Source of the DNA: Flavobacterium sp.
Lineage (GTDB): Bacteria; Bacteroidota; Bacteroidia; Flavobacteriales; Flavobacteriaceae
Reading direction: 5' to 3'
Assembly: GCF_013822155.1 (NCBI RefSeq)
Contig: NZ_PNJW01000012.1
Coordinates: 1 to 64,000, forward strand
Length of the DNA stretch: 64,000 nt
The first letter of the stretch is position 1. Each line of letters starts with the position of its first letter. Under the pieces are notes generated by a model, which had not been told where the DNA came from, did not search any database, and was given only the letters and a program-made list of their open reading frames with translations. The translations under genes and the position numbers were made by a program. Positions 7,694-14,951 of this stretch are shown here, piece after piece.

Positions 7694-8185
7694 ATGCAAT
7701 ACGAAGCAAAAGCACCGTTTATAGTGGAAACCCATTGGCAAATTGAAGAAGTGCTTGATGGAGATAGCATAATCATTTGCAATCAATTCACTCAATTGAA
7801 AAAAGAAATCCGACTGTATGGTTTAGATGCACCGGAAGTAAAGATTAATCGAAAGATGATGGAAGACGAAGAGAAAAGCAGTTTACCGGCTGAATTACTG
7901 CTCCAATTTGGTTTACAGTCCTTGCAGTTCGTTTTGTCGGTTGCACCGCCTAAAACGACTGTAACCATCATTACAGAACAGGAGAATTATTATGACTATT
8001 GGAACAGGCAATTAGGCTATGTAATTCTTCCAGGAGGCGAATGTTTAAATGACTTACTATTGATCAATGGGTATGCAAAAGCAACACATCAATATTTTTG
8101 TAGTAAATTAGCACACTATCAAATATTAAATCGTGAAGCTCAGCTCAATGAATTAGGTATTTATAGTCAAGTAAAAAGGTTCTGA
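7694..8185 (+). CDS. Staphylococcal-nuclease-like (thermonuclease) protein
   Basis: A 163-residue protein with the SNase fold signature: EVLDGDSI (about residues 18-25), IRLYGLDAPE (about 38-47), a central basic/aromatic strand NYYDYWNRQLGYVILPGG, and LNDLLLINGYAKA near the C-terminus. SNases cut DNA and RNA in a Ca2+-dependent way. The first motif supplies the metal-binding aspartate, and LDAPE occupies the canonical position where the catalytic arginine lies nearby. No signal peptide is evident, so it may act inside the cell, unlike secreted homologues. It is divergent from the MARQKGN gene, with which it probably forms an accessory cluster. Confidence 0.8.
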   Translation: MQYEAKAPFIVETHWQIEEVLDGDSIIICNQFTQLKKEIRLYGLDAPEVKINRKMMEDEEKSSLPAELLLQFGLQSLQFVLSVAPPKTTVTIITEQENYYDYWNRQLGYVILPGGECLNDLLLINGYAKATHQYFCSKLAHYQILNREAQLNELGIYSQVKRF

Positions 8186-8312
8186 TTTGTTGTACTTATG
8201 TTGTACCTAGTGAACCCAAAAGAGTAACAATATCAATAAATACAAACCCTAACAGGCGTAAGGAGTATATATACAAGTTAGCAGTCATTGTTAGACGAAA
8301 CGCAAAATTAAG

Positions 8313-8801
8313 ATGACAAACAATAAACTTGACATAAAACTTAGACCAACAGAATTAGCGGACTTGAATATTTTATTTGAATTTCAACTTGACAGTGAAG
8401 GTGGATACTTAGCTGCATTTATGCCTAAAAATCACACAGACAAATCTGTTTATATCAATAAATACACAAAATTGTTGAGCGACCCAACCGTAAACAATCA
8501 GACAATTATCGTTGACAAGATTATCGTTGGAAGTGTTGCAAAGTTTGTTTTGGAAGGCGATGCGGAAATTACTTATTGGTTGGATAGAAAATTTTGGGGA
8601 CAGGGAATTGCAACAAAAGCATTAAAAATATTTCTTAACCTTGAAACAACAAGACCAATTTTTGGGCGAGTTGCGTTTGATAATTTTGGTTCGCAGAAAG
8701 TTTTAGAAAAATGTGGTTTTGTCAAAATCGGTTCTGACTATGGTTTTGCAAACGCAAGACAGACAGAAATAGAAGAATTTATTTATAAACTTGACATATG
8801 A
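8313..8801 (+). CDS. GNAT-family N-acetyltransferase (RimJ/RimL-like)
   Basis: A 162-residue protein. It opens with DIKLRPTELADLNILFEF, has the acetyl-CoA-binding region ITYWLDRKFWGQGIATKAL (Q/RxxGxG/A), and closes with NFGSQKVLEKCGFVKIG, a typical Acetyltransf_3 ending. Substrate unknown. It overlaps the next gene by four bases (ATGA). It sits in a cassette-like neighbourhood; the upstream TTAGCAGTCATTGTTAGACG segment resembles tails seen around other small genes here. Confidence 0.85.
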   Translation: MTNNKLDIKLRPTELADLNILFEFQLDSEGGYLAAFMPKNHTDKSVYINKYTKLLSDPTVNNQTIIVDKIIVGSVAKFVLEGDAEITYWLDRKFWGQGIATKALKIFLNLETTRPIFGRVAFDNFGSQKVLEKCGFVKIGSDYGFANARQTEIEEFIYKLDI

Positions 8802-9223
8802 ACCTACAAGAACAAATTAAAAAATATATTGACAGCCTACCTGAACCAAAACAGGCTGACATTGAATCCTTGCACGAAAGGATACTTCTATTAATGCCAA
8901 AATGTAAGTTTTGGTTCTTAGACGGCAAGGACGAGAAAGGAAAAATTGTTTCTAATCCTAATGTAGGGTATGGACTTCAAACCATAAAATATGCTGACGG
9001 AAAGACTAAAGAGTTTTATCAAATTGGCATCAGTGCCAACACAAAAGGAATTTCAGTTTATATAATGGGTCTTGAAGACAAAAAGTATTTGCCTGACACT
9101 TATGGAAAAGCAATAGGCAAGGCAAGTGTAACGGGCTATTGCATTAATTTCAAAACGCTAAAAGACATAAATATTGACATACTTGAAACAGCGATACGAG
9201 ACGGAGTTAAACAGACGGCGTAA
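8798..9223 (+). CDS. DUF1801 domain protein
   Basis: A 141-residue protein beginning QIKKYIDSLPEPKQADIESLHERI, with NVGYGLQTIKYADGKTKEFYQ and ISVYIMGLED, the hydrophobic core pattern of DUF1801 (YdhG/YjbR-like fold, sometimes linked to iron chaperones). Here the middle is extended by a glycine-rich strand, and the end INFKTLKDINIDILETAI matches the family's closing helix. It is translationally coupled to the GNAT gene. The family is clear, function unknown. Confidence 0.75.
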   Translation: MNLQEQIKKYIDSLPEPKQADIESLHERILLLMPKCKFWFLDGKDEKGKIVSNPNVGYGLQTIKYADGKTKEFYQIGISANTKGISVYIMGLEDKKYLPDTYGKAIGKASVTGYCINFKTLKDINIDILETAIRDGVKQTA

Positions 9224-9235
9224 TGATAGAAAACA

Positions 9236-9372
9236 AAGAACAACGAACCGCTAACAGCAGTAACCGTTGCACAACTCTGAAAAAAAATATCCCTAAGCTT
9301 CGGAATTAAAATAAAAAAAACAACCTCGTTTGTCCCGAAGTTTCGGGATTCTAATAGAGGTTTGTTTTTTAG
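9236..9372 (+). repeat. Cassette-tail repeat copy A with terminator hairpin
   Basis: CGCTAACAGCAGTAACCGTTGCACAACTC, then TATCCCTAAGCTTCGG and ATTAAAATA, then a terminator formed by AAACAACCTC / GAGGTTTGTTT around an inner CCCGAAGTTTCGGG. It matches copy C at 14694-14822 and partly copy B at 10447-10500. Confidence 0.7.
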
Positions 9373-9380
9373 TGTTGTGA

Positions 9381-9448
9381 AAAACTAATATATTTACTTC
9401 TTAATTCATAAAAATCAGTTTGGAGGAAGGTTTAATCGAACTGAGGTT
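9381..9448 (+). repeat. Leader repeat copy 1, upstream of the cupin gene
   Basis: AAAACTAATATATTTACTTC, then AAAATCAGTTTGGAGGAAGG, ending near CTGAG. A close second copy lies at 9904-9970 ahead of the next gene. It probably carries the promoter and leader of each small gene. Confidence 0.65.
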
Positions 9449-9476
9449 GGTAGTAATTTTAACTAATAAACATATA

Positions 9477-9833
9477 ATGGAAACAGGCATCAAAAAACAC
9501 ATCGTCCAGACAGAACAAACCGATTGGAAACCCTTGACAGAAGACGGAGTTGATACCAAAGGTATTTATTTTAAAATTCTTCGCTATGATGACAAACAGA
9601 AGCGACCACCAAGTTTTTTATTGAAGTTTGACGCAGGTGCATCTTATCCGTATCACAATCATCCCGGTGGCGAAGAAGCTTTTGTTATAGAAGGAGAAGT
9701 TTACTTCAATGAAGCTAAACTTTCAAAAGGCGATTATCTATACACGCCCCCTGGCTTTAAACATTCGGTAAAAACAGAGACCGGTTGTATAATTTTATTT
9801 ATAGTTCCAGAAGAAGTTGAAATTATAAAGTAG
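9477..9833 (+). CDS. Cupin domain protein
   Basis: A 118-residue protein. I start at ATG 9477 (METGIKKHI), since the track's TTG at 9420 lies in the leader repeat. Cupin motif 1 is seen as YPYHNHPGGEEAFVIEGEVY (the H-x-H-x(3-5)-E metal ligands) and motif 2 as GDYLYTPPGFKHSV (P-x(4)-H). It therefore has the metal-binding beta-barrel typical of ChrR-like cupins; substrate unknown. It is flanked by the leader and cassette-type repeats and seems to be a single-gene unit. Confidence 0.85.
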   Translation: METGIKKHIVQTEQTDWKPLTEDGVDTKGIYFKILRYDDKQKRPPSFLLKFDAGASYPYHNHPGGEEAFVIEGEVYFNEAKLSKGDYLYTPPGFKHSVKTETGCIILFIVPEEVEIIK

Positions 9834-9903
9834 AAATCAAATATTGATTTTTCATCGTATTCAGTTAGCCTTTTTATAAAAAAAATCGTTTTTATTGTAA
9901 CAT

Positions 9904-9970
9904 AAAACTAATATTTTTACTTCCACTATTAATTAAAATCAGTTTGGAGGAAGGGTTTGAGGGGCTGAGT
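9904..9970 (+). repeat. Leader repeat copy 2, upstream of gene 9993-10436
   Basis: AAAACTAATATTTTTACTTC, then AAAATCAGTTTGGAGGAAGG and GGGGCTGAG; a near-duplicate of 9381-9448. A weaker third match (CCAATATATTTACTTC) is found near 17813. Confidence 0.65.
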
Positions 9971-9992
9971 TTATAATACATTTGAAAATCAC

Positions 9993-10436
9993 ATGAAAAA
10001 TATACTTCTTTATTTAGTTTTAATATTTTCAATATTTACCTATTCTCAAAAGAAAAAAGATAAAGAAATTTTACTTATCAGCACGCAATATTATGGACAA
10101 AAATGTCAATATGTTGCCTTTAAACTTTCAACAAAACAAGTTGAAATAGACAATTGTTATAATTCTGCAACGGGTTTTAACGTTACAAAAATCATTCCCC
10201 TTAAATCAGAAAGTGTTCTTCAAACTATATACAAAATGAGCACTTCGACCTTAAAAGATTATCAAAAGCGAATTGATTCAGTCAAAAATTGTGACACTCT
10301 CAGTCCAATAAAAGTCAGAGTTAATGAAAATGAAACTTTGACTAATATAAAATGGAAGAGTTTGCCTAACTGCTATCCTCAATCTGTGCGAAATGTTATA
10401 AAACCTCTAGAGGATTTATTCGTGAAATACAAATAA
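9993..10436 (+). CDS. Exported hypothetical protein
   Basis: A 147-residue protein with a signal peptide (MKNILLYLVLIFSIFTYSQ, cleavage probably after residue 17-19). The mature part is lysine-rich, with four cysteines (about C37, C51, C95, C126) that could form two disulfides in the periplasm or outside. No family recognised. It is flanked by leader copy 2 and tail copy B, so it is another cassette-like unit. Confidence 0.6.
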   Translation: MKNILLYLVLIFSIFTYSQKKKDKEILLISTQYYGQKCQYVAFKLSTKQVEIDNCYNSATGFNVTKIIPLKSESVLQTIYKMSTSTLKDYQKRIDSVKNCDTLSPIKVRVNENETLTNIKWKSLPNCYPQSVRNVIKPLEDLFVKYK

Positions 10437-10446
10437 AAAAAGGGTT

Positions 10447-10500
10447 ATAATAGCGGTAGCTGTTGCACAACTCTTTAAAAAACTATCTCGAGGCGTGGGT
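10447..10500 (+). repeat. Cassette-tail repeat copy B (diverged)
   Basis: TAATAGCGGTAGCTGTTGCACAACTCTTTAAAAAACTATC matches the first half of copies A and C; the terminator part is degraded. Confidence 0.55.
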
Positions 10501-10681
10501 ATAATTTTTGAAAAAATATTATATTATAAAGTTTAAAAAAAATATTACACTAATCTTTTGGGTATATTTATTTATTTATTACTTTTAATAAGAAATTTGT
10601 TTTTTTGGAACAAAAATTTTGAATTTACAACTCTTTAATTTTGTATAATAAATAATAAACAACCATTTAAATCGATTCTAA

Positions 10682-13072
10682 ATGAAAACCAAAATTACTT
10701 CACTACTGCTTGCAGTAATGGCACTAGTTACTTTTAGTAGCCAAGCACAACAACCTGAATTTAAAGGGGTCGTCAAACTTGATGTTCGCGATTCAAAAGC
10801 TGATTGGGCACCATTTATTCGTAAGAAAGCTCCAGAAGGTTCACCTAACATCCTGTTTATTCTATATGATGATACGGGCCAAGCTGCATGGTCTGCTTAT
10901 GGCGGAAGAATCAACATGCCTACGCTGGATAAACTTGCAGCTGATGGATTGACTTATACCCAATGGCAAACAGTGGCACTTTGTTCTCCTACCCGTTCAT
11001 GTATTAACACGGGTCGTAATCATAACCTAAATGGAATGGGTGCAATAACAGAGGCTGCCACCGGTTTTCCGGGATATAGTGGAGTGTTGCCTCCACAAGC
11101 AGCTACTATGGCACAAATATTAAATGATAATGGATGGAGTACTTTTTGGTTGGGTAAAGATCACAACGTTCCGGAAACTGATTTATCAGCCGGAGCGAAT
11201 AAAAGCCAATGGCCTTTGCAACAAGGGTATGATCGTTTTTATGGTTTTATTGGAGGGGAAACTAACCAATGGTATCCAGATTTAACCGAAGATAATCATG
11301 CAATTGAGCAACCGTATGGTCCGGAAAAAGGATACCATTTATCGAAAGATTTAGCAGATCAAGCGATTAAAATGATTAGCGACCAAAAATCGGCAAATCC
11401 TTCTAAACCTTGGTTTATGTGGTATTGTCCTGGAGCTAATCATGCCCCGCATCAAGCACCAAAAGATTACATTGCAAAGTATAAAGGAAAGTTTGACGAT
11501 GGATATGATGCGTATCGCAAATGGGTTTTGCCTCGCATGATTGAAAAAGGAATTTTGCCTAAGGATACGAAACTAACAGAGATTAACCCAATGCCCGGAG
11601 ATCAAGCCAATGCAGCGGATTTTGTTCGTCCTTGGAATACTTTGACTGCTGACGAAAAGAAATTGTTTTCTCGATTGTGTGAAGTTTTTGCTGCTTTTTC
11701 TGAATATACAGATGTTCAAATAGGACGGATTATTGATCATTTGAAAGCCACAGGTCAGTATGATAACACTATTATTCTGTATGCTGCCGATAATGGAACA
11801 TCAGGAGAAGGGAGTCCGAATGGTTCTGTAAACGAGAATAAATTCTTCAATGGTTATCCGGATGATTTAGCAGAGAATATGAAACTAATTGATGAGTTGG
11901 GTGGACCCAACACTTATGAGCATTTTCCAACAGGATGGGCAGTTGCTATGTCGACTCCTTACAAAATGTTTAAAAGATATGCTAATTATGCCGGTGGAAC
12001 TACCTGTCCGTTGACCATAACTTGGCCAAAAGGGATTAAAGCCAGAGGTGAAGTGCGAAATCAGTTTCATCATGCCGTAGATATAGTGCCAACTATTCTT
12101 GAAATTGTTGGATTAGAAATGCCAAAAGTATATAAGGGTGTGGAGCAATACCCATTATCCGGTGTTTCTATGAAATATACTTTTGATGCTGAACCTAATG
12201 ATCCATCACAAAAACACATTCAATATTTTAATATGATTGGAACTCGTGCTTTGTGGCAAGATGGTTGGAAAGCAGTATCAGTTCATGCACCTCTTACTTC
12301 AGTGGGTAAATTTGACCAAGACAGATGGGAATTATATCATACTGATGTTGATCGTGCAGAATCTACAGACCTTGCTAAAAAATTTCCTGAAAAATTAGAG
12401 TCCCTGAAAAAATTGTGGATGGAAGAAGCTTTGAAAAATAATGCTTTACCACTTGATGACCGTACTGCTATCGAAATATTAGGTACCGATCGTCCTACAG
12501 AAGAATTACCACGTGACAGTTATACTTACTATCCACATACTAGTCAAGTTCCGGAAGCTGTGGCCGTGAATGTGAGAGGAAAATCATTTAAGATTGTTTC
12601 CAATGTTGAAATCGAAGCTAATGCTTCAGGAGTTATTTTTGCTCATGGTTCTCGTTTTGGTGGTCATAGTTTATTCATTAAGGATCATAAATTGTATTAT
12701 GTATATAATTTCTTGGGTATAACGGAACAACAATTAGTCTCTACAGAGACATTAAAACCAGGGAAATACACTTTTGGTATGGAATTTACCAAAGAAAAAG
12801 CTGGTAAACATGGCGAATCTATGGGGACAGCTAAATTGTATATCAATGACAAAGAAGTTGCTACCGGTGCAATGACTGCACAGGTTGGTAAATTTACCCT
12901 TGTGGGCGATGGATTGTGTGTTGGATATGACAGTGGTGATCCAGTTAGCAAACAATATTCATCTCCAGGTGAATTTGAAGGAGGTATTATTAGTTTTGTT
13001 ACCATTAGTACAGGAAAAGAGCAATATCTAGATTTAGAAAGAGAAGCTGCGAGAGCGTTTAGAAAAGAATAA
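10682..13072 (+). CDS. Secreted type I arylsulfatase
   Basis: A 796-residue alkaline-phosphatase-superfamily sulfatase. A signal peptide ends at QAQ (about 23). YDDTG (about 62-66) gives metal-binding aspartates. CSPTR at about 101-105 is the formylglycine motif (C-x-P-S/T-R), so this is a Cys-type enzyme needing a maturase that is not in the window. LYAADNGTSGEGS later gives the second metal site. The C-terminal ~170 residues form a beta-sandwich-like domain seen in long arylsulfatases. It hydrolyses sulfate esters, probably in the periplasm. The barrel-like protein gene follows after 100 bases and may be co-transcribed. A TAATTTTG box near 10636 could be the -7 element. Confidence 0.9.
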   Translation: MKTKITSLLLAVMALVTFSSQAQQPEFKGVVKLDVRDSKADWAPFIRKKAPEGSPNILFILYDDTGQAAWSAYGGRINMPTLDKLAADGLTYTQWQTVALCSPTRSCINTGRNHNLNGMGAITEAATGFPGYSGVLPPQAATMAQILNDNGWSTFWLGKDHNVPETDLSAGANKSQWPLQQGYDRFYGFIGGETNQWYPDLTEDNHAIEQPYGPEKGYHLSKDLADQAIKMISDQKSANPSKPWFMWYCPGANHAPHQAPKDYIAKYKGKFDDGYDAYRKWVLPRMIEKGILPKDTKLTEINPMPGDQANAADFVRPWNTLTADEKKLFSRLCEVFAAFSEYTDVQIGRIIDHLKATGQYDNTIILYAADNGTSGEGSPNGSVNENKFFNGYPDDLAENMKLIDELGGPNTYEHFPTGWAVAMSTPYKMFKRYANYAGGTTCPLTITWPKGIKARGEVRNQFHHAVDIVPTILEIVGLEMPKVYKGVEQYPLSGVSMKYTFDAEPNDPSQKHIQYFNMIGTRALWQDGWKAVSVHAPLTSVGKFDQDRWELYHTDVDRAESTDLAKKFPEKLESLKKLWMEEALKNNALPLDDRTAIEILGTDRPTEELPRDSYTYYPHTSQVPEAVAVNVRGKSFKIVSNVEIEANASGVIFAHGSRFGGHSLFIKDHKLYYVYNFLGITEQQLVSTETLKPGKYTFGMEFTKEKAGKHGESMGTAKLYINDKEVATGAMTAQVGKFTLVGDGLCVGYDSGDPVSKQYSSPGEFEGGIISFVTISTGKEQYLDLEREAARAFRKE

Positions 13073-13174
13073 ACATTTTGACTTGCTAAACTTTTTTAGT
13101 AGAATTATAAATCAACGGTCGTCATAATGGTGACCGTTAGTTTTTAAAAATAAATTAAAACACTTTAAAACTAA

Positions 13175-13996
13175 ATGAAAACTTCAAACCTAAAAGTTCA
13201 ATCTTTATTGCTGATTTTTGTAATGTTCTTTACTATTGGATCAGCCATAGCACAAGACAAACCTAATGAAAGTGCTGCTGATTTAGCCAAGAAATTATCC
13301 AATCCTATTGCATCTCTTATCAGTGTGCCGTTTCAAAACAATACTGATGTGGGTATTGGTGCTTATAATGGTTCTAGAAACACCTTGAATTTCCAACCCG
13401 TAATTCCTATTTCGTTATCCCCCAAATTGAATATGATTACTCGGGTTGTTCTTCCTATTATCACCCAACAAGATATAACAGCACCCGGAGTAAAACAAAC
13501 CGGTTTGAGTGATGCTGTTGTAAGTGCTTTTTTCTCTCCAGCTGAAGCTAAAAATGGATTGACTTGGGGTGTTGGTCCTGCCATTTTAGTACCGACTGCT
13601 ACCGATAATTTATTAGGAACTGAAAAATTGGGCGTTGGCCCCACAGCCGTAATTTTAAAACAAGCAAACGGTTGGACTTATGGAGCCTTGGCAAATCAGA
13701 TCTGGTCGGTTGCAGGAAATGAAGACAGATCCGATGTAAATCAAATGTATGTGCAACCTTTTTTGATTTACAATTGGAAAAGTGGTGCAGGAGTTGGAGG
13801 TGTTTTTGAAATTACTGAAAATTGGGAATCCAATTCTACTTCTGTTTTCTTTATGCCAACGGTAAGTGGGATTACGAAATTAGGCAAACAAATGGTACAA
13901 CTGGTAATTGGTCCACGTATTCCGATATCCGTTCCTGCTACCGGAAGACCCGATTTTGGTGTGAGAGCATTGGTAAGTTTTGTTTTTCCAAAGTAA
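13175..13996 (+). CDS. Outer-membrane beta-barrel-like protein, sulfatase neighbour
   Basis: A 273-residue protein with a signal peptide ending near SAIAQD (about 27). The mature part has alternating hydrophobic strands, glycine- and proline-rich turns (ISVPFQNNTDVGIGAY, PILVPTATDNLLGTEKLG) and a final aromatic strand FGVRALVSFVFPK, the usual C-terminal signature of an outer-membrane barrel. Relatives are often annotated 'neuromedin U' or transporter. Position after the arylsulfatase suggests a linked role, such as uptake of products; this is inference. Confidence 0.68.
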   Translation: MKTSNLKVQSLLLIFVMFFTIGSAIAQDKPNESAADLAKKLSNPIASLISVPFQNNTDVGIGAYNGSRNTLNFQPVIPISLSPKLNMITRVVLPIITQQDITAPGVKQTGLSDAVVSAFFSPAEAKNGLTWGVGPAILVPTATDNLLGTEKLGVGPTAVILKQANGWTYGALANQIWSVAGNEDRSDVNQMYVQPFLIYNWKSGAGVGGVFEITENWESNSTSVFFMPTVSGITKLGKQMVQLVIGPRIPISVPATGRPDFGVRALVSFVFPK

Positions 13997-14164
13997 CTGA
14001 TTTTAAAAGTGGGGTTTGTTTTTGAGGTGATTTACTTCGCTTGTTTGCTATCGCTCAGTTGGCAAATTGGAAAATAGAAATTACTTTAGTAGGAAAGATG
14101 ATGAGGGATTAGAAGGTTAACGGTAATTGTTAGAATCTGCAAAACCGCATAGAAAGCAAGAAAA

Positions 14165-14686
14165 ATGATAGAAACAGAACGTCTTATATTAAAACCACTG
14201 ACTTACGAGCAGTTAATAAAATATATAAAATGCGACAACTCCTTAGAGAAAGAACTGAACTTGAATGAAACTTCAAGAATAATTTCTCCGGAATTAAAAG
14301 AAGCGTTTGAACAAACAATTCTTCCAAACGTGGCGGACAAGACAAAAAACTATTTGTATTCGACGCTTTGGACAGCCATTTTAAAAACAGAGAATAAGAT
14401 GGTTGGTGACCTATGTATTGTTGGCGAACCAAATGCAAATGGGGAAATTGAAATTGGATATGGTACTTATGGGGAATTCCAAAATAAAGGATATATGACG
14501 GAAATTGTAGGAGGAATTATTGAGTGGGTAAAATCACAACCAAAAGTAAAATCAATAATAGCATCGACAGTAAAAACAAATATTGCATCATATAAAGTGC
14601 TAGAAAACAATAAGTTTGTAAAGATTGGAGAAACTGAAACGCTTTTAAATTGGAAACTTCAAATGAATTTTGAAATTAATATTTGA
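14165..14686 (+). CDS. GNAT-family N-acetyltransferase
   Basis: A 173-residue protein starting MIETERLILKPLTYEQLIKYI, the usual Acetyltransf_3 opening. EIEIGYGTYGEFQNKGYMTEIVGGII holds the acetyl-CoA loop (Q/N-K-G-Y/x), and IASYKVLENNKFVKIGE is the closing motif. Target unknown. It is followed by tail repeat copy C, and TTAACGGTAATTGTTAG upstream is tail-like, so this is another cassette-type gene. Confidence 0.85.
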   Translation: MIETERLILKPLTYEQLIKYIKCDNSLEKELNLNETSRIISPELKEAFEQTILPNVADKTKNYLYSTLWTAILKTENKMVGDLCIVGEPNANGEIEIGYGTYGEFQNKGYMTEIVGGIIEWVKSQPKVKSIIASTVKTNIASYKVLENNKFVKIGETETLLNWKLQMNFEINI

Positions 14687-14693
14687 CAAAAAA

Positions 14694-14822
14694 GAATAAC
14701 GAATCGCTAACAAAGCGTAACCGTTTTACAACCTCATCAAAAACTATCCCAAAGCTTCGGGATTAAAATAATTATAAAAACAACTTTGTTTTCTCGAAGT
14801 TTCGGGGTTTTGAGATTGATTT
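14694..14822 (+). repeat. Cassette-tail repeat copy C
   Basis: AACGAATCGCTAACAAAGCG then GTAACCG, TATCCCAAAGCTTCGGGATTAAAATA and AACAACTTTG / CGAAGTTTCGGGG. The same order of blocks as copy A at 9236-9372. Confidence 0.68.
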
Positions 14823-14951
14823 TTAACTTGTTTTACCAGTAAAGCTTCTGCCCTATTTAGATTATAAAAAAAGTAAGAAAAAGTTTGGAACGATTCGTTG
14901 ATTTGAAACGAAAAGACTACTTTTGAAAAAATTTTTTAAAATCAAAAATCA

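Noticed and set aside
12697-13005. 102-residue minus ORF inside the arylsulfatase gene
   Set aside because: Antisense shadow of a strongly supported gene; similarly for the other ORFs nested in large genes.
9236-14822. Chromosomal integron
   Set aside because: Tails look cassette-like, but no integron integrase is visible and the repeats lack a clear GTTRRRY/RYYYAAC attC pair, so I keep them as repeats only.
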